Source: Paenibacillus sp. PAMC 26794 (GTDB taxonomy: Bacteria; Bacillota; Bacilli; Paenibacillales; Paenibacillaceae). From it: DNA of 64,000 bases. The notes under the pieces are model-generated. The model worked only from the letters and a program-made list of their open reading frames with translations. It had not been told where the DNA came from and searched no databases. The position numbers were made by a program, and so were the translations under genes. Within the stretch, counting starts at the first letter, position 1; every line of letters begins with the position of its first letter. Below are positions 20,218-29,467 of this stretch, piece by piece. The DNA lies in assembly GCF_000316035.1 (NCBI RefSeq), contig NZ_ANHX01000025.1:1-64000 (forward strand). Direction: 5' to 3'.

Positions 20218-21099
20218 TTATTTCTGGCTACCATAAGCGTGAGTCTCCTGCCCTTTAACTCCCGGTCTGATGACAAAAAGTGAGCCCGCATCCGGTGTCT
20301 CTTTCAGACGTTCTTCCTTAATCCCTATACGTGCTGTTGTAATGTATAACTCTTCGAGATCCGGTCCACCAAAACAGCAGGATGTCACCTGATCTGCCGG
20401 CACCTCGATCTGTTGCAACAGTTCTGATGTATCCGGGTTCCAACGAGTGACTCTTCCTCCGCCCCAGTGCGCAACCCACAGCATGCCCTCACCATCAACC
20501 GTCATCCCATCCGGAAAACCGAATTCCTCCGGTATGTGAATGACACTTGTCCGATTTTGTATCGTACCTGCCGTCAGATCAAAATCAAACCGGTCAATAG
20601 AACGTGTCGGGGTATCAATGTAATACATGGTCTGCCGATCCGGACTCCAGCCCAGACCGTTGGATGTAGATACACCTTGTACCATTGTGCGAACGGGGTG
20701 CCCTTGCTCCAAACAATACAGCGATCCGGCTTTGCTCTCATTATTCATGCTCATCGTGCCTGCCCAGAAGCGGCCCTTCGCATCACATTTTCCATCATTA
20801 AAACGATTGGTATCCTTATCTTGTTCAGGGTCCTCAATGGCTTGCAGCTCACCCGTAAGCAAGTGATACGTATGGAATCCACTGCGTAAAGCAACCACAA
20901 CTTCGTCACCACGATAGGGAACAACAGCCCCGACATGTTCACCGACATCATAAGCCTGATCCTGCCCCGTAGCCGGATCATACACATGCACCTTGAAACT
21001 TTCAATATCTACCCACAATAATCGATTGTTCTCTGCATCCCAGCTTGGACCTTCCCCCAGTAATGCCGGGGTTTGTACCGCTACAGTTACGTCGCTCAT
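20218..21099 (-). CDS. SMP-30/gluconolactonase family lactonase
   Basis: 293 residues, full length for the SMP-30/LRE family of six-bladed propeller lactonases. Visible family motifs are LLGEGPSWD (metal-ligand Glu), STSNGLGWSPD and FPDGMTVDGEGMLWVAHW. These enzymes hydrolyse aldono- or arabino-lactones using a divalent metal; the true substrate cannot be read here. It is the last gene of a three-gene operon with two esterases, 12 bases after the SGNH gene. No signal peptide, so it acts in the cytoplasm. Start ATG 21099. It might open lactones made during oxidation of sugars released by the neighbouring hydrolases. Confidence 0.88.
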   Translation of the reverse strand: MSDVTVAVQTPALLGEGPSWDAENNRLLWVDIESFKVHVYDPATGQDQAYDVGEHVGAVVPYRGDEVVVALRSGFHTYHLLTGELQAIEDPEQDKDTNRFNDGKCDAKGRFWAGTMSMNNESKAGSLYCLEQGHPVRTMVQGVSTSNGLGWSPDRQTMYYIDTPTRSIDRFDFDLTAGTIQNRTSVIHIPEEFGFPDGMTVDGEGMLWVAHWGGGRVTRWNPDTSELLQQIEVPADQVTSCCFGGPDLEELYITTARIGIKEERLKETPDAGSLFVIRPGVKGQETHAYGSQK

Positions 21100-21111
21100 G
21101 CCATCACGTCC

Positions 21112-21777
21112 TTATTCAGATTTGACGCTGCCTGACCATTCGAATCCGATGGCATCCAAGAATGCTTTGGACAGTACCATATGGCCCGTTGCATCCGGAT
21201 GTACCCGGTCATAAGTCAGCACAGACGTATAGAAATGATCCCAAAAAGGAGCAAATGCAGCCTGTGTATCCACATACACCGCATCATACTCACTCGCTAC
21301 CCTGCGTACCGCTTCTCCGTAGATATCCATCGTTGCCCGCATCGGATCTTCCGGATTGGCCTCAAGATAATAAGGCGTCATCAGGACCAGACCTTTCAGG
21401 TTGGGACGAACCGAAGCCACCAGTTCACGCAATGTGGATTCGTATTCTTCAAGAAATACATGTGAGTCTGTTGACAATGGGTTGTCGAACTGACGCCATA
21501 CATCATTAATGCCGATCATGATCGTCAGCCAGTCCGGTTTAAGGTCCAGCACATCACGATCCCAGCGCTGTTTCAGATCACGAATCGTATTTCCACCATT
21601 ACCCACATTCTGGACACGCAACATCAATTCCGGATAGATGGACCGCAAGAGGGCATAGACTTGCGCTACGTAACCATGACCCAGACCTGAACTGCCTTCG
21701 CCTACAGGATGTTCCCGACCACAATCCGTAATCGAATCCCCGATAAACAGAAGCTTGTCATTTTTCTGCAATTTCAT
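21112..21777 (-). CDS. SGNH/GDSL-type esterase
   Basis: 221 residues from ATG 21777, 9 bases after GGAG; an earlier in-frame ATG at 21783 is only 3-4 bases from it. The SGNH blocks are visible: block I FIGDSITDCGR with the catalytic Ser, block II GNGGNT, block III GINDVW, and block V DRVHPDATGH with Asp/His. The family deacetylates sugars, for example xylan or rhamnogalacturonan fragments. No signal peptide, so it acts on imported material. Operon partner of the alpha/beta esterase upstream and SMP-30 downstream, which fits removal of acetyl groups from plant oligosaccharides. Confidence 0.88.
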   Translation of the reverse strand: MKLQKNDKLLFIGDSITDCGREHPVGEGSSGLGHGYVAQVYALLRSIYPELMLRVQNVGNGGNTIRDLKQRWDRDVLDLKPDWLTIMIGINDVWRQFDNPLSTDSHVFLEEYESTLRELVASVRPNLKGLVLMTPYYLEANPEDPMRATMDIYGEAVRRVASEYDAVYVDTQAAFAPFWDHFYTSVLTYDRVHPDATGHMVLSKAFLDAIGFEWSGSVKSE

Positions 21778-21813
21778 TGTCATTTTCTCCTTCGCTCCAA
21801 AGCGCTAATATGA

Positions 21814-22602
21814 TTACCAGCCTTGATTCTTAAGCCACGTCAAGCATAGATCAGACCATGCCCGAACCGCGTGGTTGTCTTCAGCCAATCCGAGACCATG
21901 TGAACCTTTCTCAAAAACGTGCAAGTCATAGGGAATGCCATGCGCACCCAATGCAAGTGCGTAACGCAAGCTATTCTCTACAGGCACTGCCTGGTCATCG
22001 CTGGTGTGCCAGATGAACGCTTCAGGAGCATCCGCTCTTACCTGCTGCTCCGCACTGAAAGCCTTGATCTGCTCGGCAGACGCATCAGACCCAAGCAAAT
22101 TCTCACGGGAACCAGCATGTCCATAGGACTCCATCGTAATTACTGGATAACAGAGAATAACTCGGTCCGGGCGTGAACTCTGGCGTTCAATGAGGTCCTC
22201 ATGATCCGGTTGTCCCTCGTCATACAGCGTTCCCAGTGTTGCTGTGAGATGTCCGCCTGCGGAGAAACCAAGTACTGCAATCTTGGCAGGGTTGATGCCG
22301 TACTGCTCGGCATGCGCACGAACATAACGTATGGCACGCTGACCATCTGTTATCGGTGCAGGATGCTGGTGAGGCGCCACCCGATATTTCAGGACAAATG
22401 CACTGATACCTGCACGGTTTAACAATTCGGCTATTGGAGCGCCTTCATGATCAGCCAAAAATCCATAACCGCCACCTGGACATACAATGACAGCGCTCTC
22501 GGAACCGGGGTGAATAAATGGAATCAAATGTGGCATTTCGTCTTCATGGCCCTGGGCTGCATAAGGTGCAGCATGATCCCATAAAGATATAGTTGTTGTC
22601 AT
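21814..22602 (-). CDS. Alpha/beta hydrolase, acetyl-esterase type
   Basis: 262 residues from ATG 22602; a TTG at 22608 is in frame but very close to GGAGAGG. Oxyanion segment CPGGGYG, nucleophile elbow GFSAGGH, and a C-terminal GSHGLG with the likely catalytic His. These match the BD-FAE/Axe-type esterases that remove acetyl or feruloyl groups from xylo-oligosaccharides. Cytoplasmic. First gene of the operon with the SGNH esterase and SMP-30 lactonase. A cre-like site lies about 42 bases upstream of the start. Confidence 0.88.
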   Translation of the reverse strand: MTTTISLWDHAAPYAAQGHEDEMPHLIPFIHPGSESAVIVCPGGGYGFLADHEGAPIAELLNRAGISAFVLKYRVAPHQHPAPITDGQRAIRYVRAHAEQYGINPAKIAVLGFSAGGHLTATLGTLYDEGQPDHEDLIERQSSRPDRVILCYPVITMESYGHAGSRENLLGSDASAEQIKAFSAEQQVRADAPEAFIWHTSDDQAVPVENSLRYALALGAHGIPYDLHVFEKGSHGLGLAEDNHAVRAWSDLCLTWLKNQGW

Positions 22603-22643
22603 CTTCAATCATCCTCTCCAAGTAGAACGGATACATGGGTCCG

Positions 22644-22657
22644 TTTAAACGTTTTCG
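22644..22657 (-). promoter_or_regulatory. cre-like site before the esterase operon
   Basis: On the minus strand CGAAAACGTTTAAA, matching 12 of 14 positions of TGWAANCGNTNWCA. It is also a near palindrome. Confidence 0.45.
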
Positions 22658-22745
22658 AATCTCAGGAATCGATACCATCATAACGGTAATGACCCTAACG
22701 CATCAATACCTTCCTGGCATCACTTTTTGTTCATTTGGATACTTG

Positions 22746-23579
22746 TTAGTACAAATTACGGAACTGTTCAGGAGTCACGCCCTCAATCCTGCGAAAGGTA
22801 GCAACAAAATGGCTTGAATCCCGAAAGCCAACCCGAATTGCAGTTTCCCTGATCGTGGGTCTATGGTCTGCGGTCATGATTTCCTTGGCTTTGCGAATAC
22901 GCAGCAAAATGAAATAACTGTAGGCTGTCATGCCAAAAGATTGTTTAAACAAGGTGTTCAGATGTCTGGATGAGATCCCTGTGAGGTCAGCCATATGTTC
23001 GAGCCCAATCTCGGGATTCCCATAATGCTGTTCCATGAATGCAATGAGCGGAGCAAGTCTCTCCACAGCATGTGAGATGGAAGAACGATTACCCGTCATG
23101 CCATGTTTTTTGAGCAAAATCAGAAATCGGTATATATCCGCTGACGCTTCGAGTCCCGACAAATCCTGATCACTTCTGATCGAATCCAGCACTTCCTGGC
23201 CGTAATCATTGAACGGGCTGCTCTGCTCCCACTGATGGAACGCCGCTTCACTCAGACTAAGTGACTCCAAGATTGCCGGACACTGGGAGCCACCAAATGT
23301 AATGTAAAATGTCTCCCACTCTCCTTGGGCGCACACATATTCATGCGGTTCATTCGGCGGCAGCAAAATACCGGATGCTTCCCCCAGTATGACCGTGGAC
23401 CCGGCAAATCTGAATTCTCCGGCTCCCTTTACTGTTTGAAGCCAATGGTAACAGGGATACCCCACAGGTCTGGACACCTTCTCCTGATTGCCGTTATAAC
23501 CTAGGCTCTCAATATAAAGGGGCAGCGGGTGATCACGTGATGTCATGAAATATCGTTGATGTCGGGGTGAGATAAGCAT
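22746..23579 (-). CDS. AraC-family transcriptional regulator
   Basis: 277 residues. N-terminal cupin sugar-sensing domain (about 10-150; HWLQTVKGAGEFRF, LLPPNEPHEY) and C-terminal double helix-turn-helix (about 178-277; LTGISSRHLNTLFKQ and VGFRDSSHFVATFRR). ATG 23579 follows AGGAGG. Divergent from the GH42 gene across about 128 bases, so it most likely activates that beta-galactosidase, and possibly the esterase operon just downstream of it. No terminator was seen between this gene and the esterase operon start. Confidence 0.92.
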   Translation of the reverse strand: MLISPRHQRYFMTSRDHPLPLYIESLGYNGNQEKVSRPVGYPCYHWLQTVKGAGEFRFAGSTVILGEASGILLPPNEPHEYVCAQGEWETFYITFGGSQCPAILESLSLSEAAFHQWEQSSPFNDYGQEVLDSIRSDQDLSGLEASADIYRFLILLKKHGMTGNRSSISHAVERLAPLIAFMEQHYGNPEIGLEHMADLTGISSRHLNTLFKQSFGMTAYSYFILLRIRKAKEIMTADHRPTIRETAIRVGFRDSSHFVATFRRIEGVTPEQFRNLY

Positions 23580-23707
23580 GGGATGCCTCCTTGGTTATAA
23601 GCTAAAATACACTTCCGTATTCTTATATCAGTCATTACTTTTATTATATTTTAAAAGTCATATGTATCATATAGTATAGGATTATTCTTATACAAGAGGT
23701 GAACACA

Positions 23708-25735
23708 TTGATTAGTAGCAAACTGCCCAAAATGTTCTACGGGGGCGATTACAACCCGGAACAGTGGGATCACGAAACCCACCTTGAAGACCTGCGCATG
23801 TTCCAATTGGCAGGCATTGATATTGCCACAATCAACGTATTTTCATGGGCACTGATTCAGCCTGATGAAGTTACTTACCGTTTTGAAGAACTCGACCAAC
23901 TGATTAATCGTTTACATGAAAATGGTGTCTATATATGCCTTGCAACAAGCACTGCTGCCCATCCGGCCTGGATGGCAAAGAAATATCCAGACGTGCTTCG
24001 TGTAGATGCCGATGGACGCAAACGCAAATTCGGTGGGCGCCATAATTCCTGTCCCAACAGCCCGACCTATCGCAAATACGCTGAGAAGATTGCGGATAAA
24101 CTGGCTGAACGTTACAAGGATCACCCCGCGGTTCTCGTATGGCACATCTCCAACGAATATGGCGGTGAGTGCTACTGTGACAACTGTGAGAAAGCGTTCC
24201 GCGTGTATCTGAAAGAACGCTATCAGACTCTGGAACAGGTCAACAAAGCATGGAACACGAATTTCTGGGGGCATACCTTCTACGATTGGGACGAGATTGT
24301 ACTACCGAGCAACCTGAGCGAACATTGGGGTAACAATAATTCAACGTTCCAGGGAATCTCACTGGACTACTCCCGATTTAACTCCGACAGCATGCTGGAT
24401 TGTTATCTGTTGGAATACGATGCGATCAAAAAACATATTCCGGACTCCGTTGTTACTACCAATTTGATGGGATTCTTCAAGCAATTGGACTATTTCAAAT
24501 GGGCAAAATATTTGGATATCGTCTCCTGGGACAGTTATCCTGGTCTCGCCACTCCTGTCAGCTTCACGGCAATGGCTCATGACCTTATGCGCGGACTGAA
24601 GGATGGTCAACCGTTCATGCTGATGGAGCAAACACCAAGTCAGCAGAACTGGCAGCCATATAACTCACTGAAACGTCCAGGTGTCATGCGTCTGTGGAGT
24701 TATCAATCTGTTGCGCACGGAGCCGATACCATCATGTTCTTCCAGCTTCGTCGCTCCATCGGTGCCTGTGAGAAGTATCATGGTGCAGTTATTGAGCATG
24801 CTGGGCATGAGAATACACGTGTATTCCGCGAAGTCGCTGAGCTGGGCAAGGAATTGCAGATCCTTGGAGATACCACGCTGGATGCATCTGTTGAATCCAA
24901 AGTAGCGATTGTGTTCGACTGGGATAACTGGTGGGCCATCGAAAAATCAAGCGGACCTACGGTTGCCCTGAACTATGTGGATCAGATCCATAAATACTAC
25001 GCAGCCTTCTTCCGCCGCAACATACAAGTAGATATCATCAATGTGGATAAGGATATGAGCAAATACGACATTGTCCTTGCCCCTGTTCTTTACATGGTTA
25101 AACCAGGGTTTGCCGCCAAACTGGAGAAGTATGTTGAAACAGGTGGAACATTCCTGACGACCTTCTTCAGCGGCATTGTTAACGAGAACGATCTCGTGAC
25201 CACAGGTGGATATCCGGGAGAACTTCGTAAACTGCTCGGAATCTGGGTGGAAGAGATTGATGCGCTGCTGCCTGAGCAAAAGAATCGCATTGTCCTCAAA
25301 GAAACCTACGGTGATCTTGAAGGAGAGTATGGCTGCGGAATGCTGTGTGACCTGCTGCACAGTGAAGGAGCCGAAGTCATCGCGGAGTATGGAGACGACT
25401 TTTATAAAGGCATGCCTGTTGTGACACGTAATACCTTTGGTCAAGGTGAAGCTTGGTACGTTGCATCCGACCCGGATGAGCGCTTCCTGGATGGTTTGCT
25501 GGGACAGCTTGCAGCAGCAAAGAACGTAGAATCCTTGCTTGTGACACCAGAAGGTGTTGAAGTAAGCGCACGAACCAAAGACGGCAAGCCCTACCTGTTT
25601 GTCATGAACCATAACGCAATCACGCAATCCTATGATCTGGGAACAGCTAAAGCACATGATCTGCTCACCAATCGTGAGCTTTCGGGAAGTGTTGAGATTG
25701 AAGCCCGTGGAGTGCAATTGCTCGAAATGAAATAA
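23708..25735 (+). CDS. Beta-galactosidase, glycoside hydrolase family 42
   Basis: 675 residues from the TTG at 23708, 5 bases after AAGAGGTGA; a GTG at 23699 is in frame but lies inside that binding site. TIM barrel with acid/base Glu150 (HISNEYGG) and nucleophile Glu307 (MLMEQTPS), the zinc-binding Cys cluster GGECYCDNCEKAF, a trimerisation domain (about 390-600) and a small C-terminal beta domain. No signal peptide, so it acts on imported beta-galactosides or galactan/arabinogalactan fragments. It is the second beta-galactosidase family in the window. Divergent from an AraC gene. Confidence 0.95.
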   Translation: MISSKLPKMFYGGDYNPEQWDHETHLEDLRMFQLAGIDIATINVFSWALIQPDEVTYRFEELDQLINRLHENGVYICLATSTAAHPAWMAKKYPDVLRVDADGRKRKFGGRHNSCPNSPTYRKYAEKIADKLAERYKDHPAVLVWHISNEYGGECYCDNCEKAFRVYLKERYQTLEQVNKAWNTNFWGHTFYDWDEIVLPSNLSEHWGNNNSTFQGISLDYSRFNSDSMLDCYLLEYDAIKKHIPDSVVTTNLMGFFKQLDYFKWAKYLDIVSWDSYPGLATPVSFTAMAHDLMRGLKDGQPFMLMEQTPSQQNWQPYNSLKRPGVMRLWSYQSVAHGADTIMFFQLRRSIGACEKYHGAVIEHAGHENTRVFREVAELGKELQILGDTTLDASVESKVAIVFDWDNWWAIEKSSGPTVALNYVDQIHKYYAAFFRRNIQVDIINVDKDMSKYDIVLAPVLYMVKPGFAAKLEKYVETGGTFLTTFFSGIVNENDLVTTGGYPGELRKLLGIWVEEIDALLPEQKNRIVLKETYGDLEGEYGCGMLCDLLHSEGAEVIAEYGDDFYKGMPVVTRNTFGQGEAWYVASDPDERFLDGLLGQLAAAKNVESLLVTPEGVEVSARTKDGKPYLFVMNHNAITQSYDLGTAKAHDLLTNRELSGSVEIEARGVQLLEMK

Positions 25736-25789
25736 GCGATTTTGCTTATTTCGAATCATTTGGAATAATATAATGTGATAGAAATACCC

Positions 25790-25806
25790 GTGATACAAAG
25801 TGTCAC
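25790..25806. promoter_or_regulatory. Inverted repeat, related to the one at 26081
   Basis: GTGATAC-AAA-GTGTCAC, 7-base arms with one mismatch. It shares the GTGAYAC/TGTCAC half-site with the dyad before the WYL regulator. Possible binding site for that regulator. Confidence 0.4.
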
Positions 25807-25902
25807 ATATTCATTCCTTTTATACTTGTTATTGTCTTCAGCGAGGAGATTGGTATAGATTTCATACCTTTATCGTCTTCTGTAAGCCAAAAGCTGCTAC
25901 TT

Positions 25903-25935
25903 CCCGTATCCGTCTACACCGGATACGGGTTTTTG
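25903..25935 (+). terminator. Rho-independent terminator
   Basis: CCCGTATCC (25903-25911) and GGATACGGG (25921-25929) with TTTTT directly after. 170 bases after the GH42 stop. Confidence 0.9.
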
Positions 25936-26080
25936 GCATGATCTGTGGTCTTTTTGATAGAAGGAAATATCAGTATGCGAAGCGAATTGGACGAGAAACA
26001 CATTTTAACAAAGCCTGCCGGAACATGCTTGTGAATCCTGATGCTGATCCATTATAAAATAATGAACAGTTGAAATATTG

Positions 26081-26099
26081 GTGACACTCATGATGTCAC
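26081..26099. promoter_or_regulatory. Inverted repeat before the WYL regulator
   Basis: GTGACA-CTCATGA-TGTCAC, perfect 6-base arms, 75 bases before the start codon and just upstream of a TACAAT box (26111-26116). Its position suits autoregulation. Confidence 0.45.
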
Positions 26100-26173
26100 T
26101 TATTCGTTGTTACAATAGAAATATAACTACGACATCACTTTCCGGCGGCGCAGATCGAAACGGAGTGGCTGAC

Positions 26174-27130
26174 ATGAACAGAACAAATCGGCTTGCTGCC
26201 ATTGTAATGGCATTACAGCATGGTCACGAAACGGCACACTCATTAGGCGAGAAATTTGAGGTTTCCCGTCGCACGATTCTCCGGGATATTCAGTCCCTCT
26301 CCGAGATGAATGTGCCCATTATTGCCATTTCCGGTCCGGGAGGCGGTTTCAGTCTTATGGAGGGTTACGTATTACCCCCATTACAGCTGGACCCGGTAGA
26401 AGCAGCGACGCTCCTATTCGCTCTTGAAGGTCTAAGTCGCTACGCCGACACACCCTTTCATGAGAAACGCTGGACCCTGATGAACAAAGTTAAGGCCATC
26501 ATTCCGGATGATATCATGTCGCGAATGGATCCCATGCTCAAACAGCTGTATCATCATATTCCAGACCGCAATTACATTCTTCCTCATCTGGACGCACTGC
26601 TGGCATGTATACCCGAACACGGGTGGCTTAGTGTGCTGTATCGCTCCGCATCACGTCAGCGATGGTTGCATATCTGTCCCACACGGGTATATGCTTCCTC
26701 TGGCTTCTGGTACTGTGAAGCATATTCCCTCGAACATGGTGAACAACGTCTGTTCCGGGTTGACCGAATTATCGAAGTCAAAGTGATCGAAACACAGGAT
26801 GAACAGGTGCTTAACGAACAGGCGGAGCAACAGCAGAGCAAGCCGATTCCTCCAGAACAGCCGCCAAGCCTGGTTAAGGCACAACTGAGTTATCTGGGAA
26901 TGATTGAAGCTGAACAGGACGAGCATATTGGCGAAAAGATGACTGAAATTGCCCCGGATCTCTGGGAATTGTCATTCCTTTGTCCACCAGAGGAATGGGA
27001 CTGGGCCGTACGATTCTTTTACCGATTGGGACGTGAAGCCGAAGTGATCGAACCCCTCCAACTTCGCAGTGAGATTCGTCAGCATGCCGAGGAAGTGAGC
27101 CGAAGATACCTTGCTTCAACCAAGTCGTAG
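26174..27130 (+). CDS. Transcriptional regulator with HTH_11 and WYL domains
   Basis: 318 residues from ATG 26174, after GGAG; the frame is open from 26078 but the first 32 codons have no binding site and contain the promoter dyad. N-terminal DeoR-like winged helix (about 3-60; AHSLGEKFEVSRRTILRDIQSLSEMNVPI), then GPGGGF, then a WYL ligand-sensing domain (about 130-220) and a C-terminal WCX-like extension. Family members sense nucleotides or other small ligands. It is followed after 34 bases by the AlkZ-related gene, probably its operon partner. Confidence 0.88.
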   Translation: MNRTNRLAAIVMALQHGHETAHSLGEKFEVSRRTILRDIQSLSEMNVPIIAISGPGGGFSLMEGYVLPPLQLDPVEAATLLFALEGLSRYADTPFHEKRWTLMNKVKAIIPDDIMSRMDPMLKQLYHHIPDRNYILPHLDALLACIPEHGWLSVLYRSASRQRWLHICPTRVYASSGFWYCEAYSLEHGEQRLFRVDRIIEVKVIETQDEQVLNEQAEQQQSKPIPPEQPPSLVKAQLSYLGMIEAEQDEHIGEKMTEIAPDLWELSFLCPPEEWDWAVRFFYRLGREAEVIEPLQLRSEIRQHAEEVSRRYLASTKS

Positions 27131-27164
27131 CCTGACTACACACGAAAAGGAGCCTACTGATATC

Positions 27165-27851
27165 ATGACATATGAAGCCGTTATAACGTACGAAGAAGCA
27201 GTACAGCGTATCCAGTCTATAGGGTTGCTGCCTCTGGCCCCCCTATTTGCCGAATATCCTTCTCTGTCATCGCTAACCCCCAAAGAACATTGGCACAAGG
27301 ATGATGAACTTGATCCCTGGTTATGGCGTTCACGCCTGGCTGAAGAGGGCATTACTGCATATGGAAAATTTGTCAAAAAGAAAGCGCTTCTTGTCTCGCG
27401 TGAATTCTTCCCCTGGGTACAACGACTGCTTGCCAACTCCAGAACGATCGAGGAACAGTATGAAGCGGGTCAGCTCTCCCGTGAAGCGTTCAAACTCCAT
27501 GCGTTAATTGCAGAACAGGAAGGCATCGCTGGACGTGCCTTGCGATCACAAGCCGGTTTCGGGGCAAAAGAGGACAAAAAAGCATTTGACCGTGGACTTC
27601 TGGACCTTCAGGGCTGTGCAGCCATTGTAATCAGTGGAACCAAAGAAAAAGAGGGGCTCGCTGAAGGCAAAGTTGCATGGAACAGCTCCGCATATGAGAC
27701 CGCAGATCACTGGATGCATCGTCATGGCATTAAGCCATTCGAAGGCAGCATAGAAGAGGCGCGTGAACTGTTGGCTGCGCAACTACAGCAACATGCTTCA
27801 CCCGCCGCATTATCAAGCATCTCCAAAGCACTTGGCATCCGTGGAATCTAA
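27165..27851 (+). CDS. AlkZ-related protein
   Basis: 228 residues from ATG 27165; AAAGGAG lies 12 bases upstream, a long spacer. It resembles the short Bacillales proteins named AlkZ-related, distant from AlkZ/YcaQ DNA glycosylases. Visible are AFKLHALIAEQEGIAGRALRSQ and a C-terminal NSSAYETADHWM. I see no proof of glycosylase activity: the Q-x-Q/D catalytic pattern of AlkZ is not evident, so enzymatic function is uncertain. Operon partner of the WYL regulator upstream. A hairpin follows the stop codon directly. Confidence 0.75.
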   Translation: MTYEAVITYEEAVQRIQSIGLLPLAPLFAEYPSLSSLTPKEHWHKDDELDPWLWRSRLAEEGITAYGKFVKKKALLVSREFFPWVQRLLANSRTIEEQYEAGQLSREAFKLHALIAEQEGIAGRALRSQAGFGAKEDKKAFDRGLLDLQGCAAIVISGTKEKEGLAEGKVAWNSSAYETADHWMHRHGIKPFEGSIEEARELLAAQLQQHASPAALSSISKALGIRGI

Positions 27852-27855
27852 ATAA

Positions 27856-27897
27856 AGCCAATCCCGGTTGTAGTGCAAATTTCAACCGGAATTGGCT
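27856..27897. terminator. Hairpin between convergent genes, possible terminator
   Basis: AGCCAAT plus CCGGTTG paired with CAACCGG plus ATTGGCT, a long stem with one mismatch and a 10-base loop. The following T content is weak on both strands. Confidence 0.55.
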
Positions 27898-27952
27898 GTG
27901 GTTCACCATATAATGCATCGTAGACTATAAACAACATCCATCCAGAATGGAT

Positions 27953-29467
27953 TTAGAGAATCACGCCATCCTTGAATATGGCAATCTCCCGGAATCCATG
28001 CTGCTCACTGAGTGTATGTGACCGTCCTGAGGCAATATCAATCAGCTGGCTGAACAGCTGTACTTTGACCTCATCCATCGTCTGCCCCTCCAACAGCTGG
28101 CCTGCGTTGAAGTCAATCCAGTGTTTTTTGCGATTCGCCAGATCGGATTGGGTCGCAATCTTGACGGTAGGTACCGGGCCTCCGAAGGGAGTGCCCCGCC
28201 CTGTTGTGAAGAGCACAATATGTGCACCGGCCGCAGACAGCGCCGTAACAGACACCAGATCATTACCCGGTGCTTCTACAATGTTCAGACCGGTTTGAGT
28301 TACACGTTTGCCATAACGCAGAACGTCGACTACTGAAGAACGTCCTCCCTTTTGCGTACATCCAAGTGACTTTTCCTCCAGCGTTGTGATGCCACCAGCC
28401 TTATTACCAGGTGAAGGATTTTCATAGATGTTCTGGCCATGGTTCACAAAATATTGCTTGAAGCCGTTCACGAGGTCCACCAAATCGTGAAATACCTGCT
28501 CATTGGCAGCCCGGTTCATTAAGATCGTCTCCGCACCAAACATCTCCGGAACTTCCGTCAGAATAGCCGTACCCCCGGCAGCAACCAACATATCAGCAAC
28601 TGCACCGACCAGCGGATTGGCTGTAATGCCAGATAAACCATCGGAACCGCCACACTTCAACCCAATTTTAAGTTTACTGAGCGGAAGCGGCTGCCGTTGT
28701 TCATGTTCAACGATCTCCACAAGTTCTTCCATCAGTCGAAGCCCTTCCTCAAGCTCGTCATCCGTTTCCTGTGCTTTGAGAAACCGTACTTTACCGCGGT
28801 ATTCCGGAGCAATACACTCACGGAACTCGTCTACTTGGTTATTCTCACAGCCCAGACCGATGACGAGAACGCCTCCTGCATTCGGATGCTCCACCAAGGA
28901 AGCCAGCAACTGTTGTGTATACTTCAGATCATCACCAAGCTGTGAACACCCGAATGGATGCGGAAAGTGAAATACACCATCTACCCGGCTTTCAAACTGG
29001 GACTGACCCATACGTGCCAAAGCTTCACACACTTTATTGATACATCCAACCGTATTCACAATCCAGATCTCATTACGAATACCTGCTTCACCATTGGGGC
29101 GCAAATATCCATCGAATGAGCGCAGATGTTCCGGAGGCATGTCTGTCTGCACCTTGGCTCCCGGTTGGTACTCATATTCAAGCAATCCGTGCAGACCCGT
29201 CTTCAGGTTGTGACTATGAATCCAGCTTCCCTGCTCAATCTGCTCTTGGGCAATCCCGATAGAGAATCCATACTTCATCACATCATCACCCGATGCCAGG
29301 GTATGCACAGCAATCTTATGCCCCTTCGGCACATCATCCAGCAAGGTAAAAGAAACACCGTCTGGCAGGGTAATGCATTCTCCTTTGGCATAATCCCGAA
29401 GCGCTATAATGACATCATCCTGTGGTTGAATGGCAATCCAGTCATTGATTGTACTTGTTGTGTTCAT
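27953..29467 (-). CDS. uxaA: Altronate dehydratase
   Basis: 504 residues, full length. N-terminal SAF domain (about 10-95, with GHKIAVHTLASGDDVMKYGFSIG) followed by the galactarate dehydratase/altronate hydrolase domains; GLGCENNQ and LKCGGSDGLSGITANP are family landmarks. It turns D-altronate into 2-keto-3-deoxygluconate in galacturonate breakdown. Its start overlaps the uxaB stop by 4 bases (ATGA type), so the two are translationally coupled. The isomerase UxaC and the KDG kinase/aldolase are not in this window. Fits growth on pectin. Confidence 0.95.
   Translation of the reverse strand: MNTTSTINDWIAIQPQDDVIIALRDYAKGECITLPDGVSFTLLDDVPKGHKIAVHTLASGDDVMKYGFSIGIAQEQIEQGSWIHSHNLKTGLHGLLEYEYQPGAKVQTDMPPEHLRSFDGYLRPNGEAGIRNEIWIVNTVGCINKVCEALARMGQSQFESRVDGVFHFPHPFGCSQLGDDLKYTQQLLASLVEHPNAGGVLVIGLGCENNQVDEFRECIAPEYRGKVRFLKAQETDDELEEGLRLMEELVEIVEHEQRQPLPLSKLKIGLKCGGSDGLSGITANPLVGAVADMLVAAGGTAILTEVPEMFGAETILMNRAANEQVFHDLVDLVNGFKQYFVNHGQNIYENPSPGNKAGGITTLEEKSLGCTQKGGRSSVVDVLRYGKRVTQTGLNIVEAPGNDLVSVTALSAAGAHIVLFTTGRGTPFGGPVPTVKIATQSDLANRKKHWIDFNAGQLLEGQTMDEVKVQLFSQLIDIASGRSHTLSEQHGFREIAIFKDGVIL

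Larger units (their letters stand above)
25736..26173 (+). other. Long intergenic region with terminator and paired dyads
   Basis: 438 bases without a supported gene. It holds a TATAAT box (25769-25774), a dyad (25790-25806), the terminator at 25903-25935 and a second dyad (26081-26099). A frame at 25800-26057 has no binding site and crosses the terminator, so it is not called. The stretch from about 25781 to 25935 could be an unstudied short transcript, or just the 3' end of the GH42 message. Confidence 0.5.

Noticed and set aside
25800..26057. 85-codon open frame on +
   Set aside because: Runs through a strong terminator and lacks a ribosome binding site.
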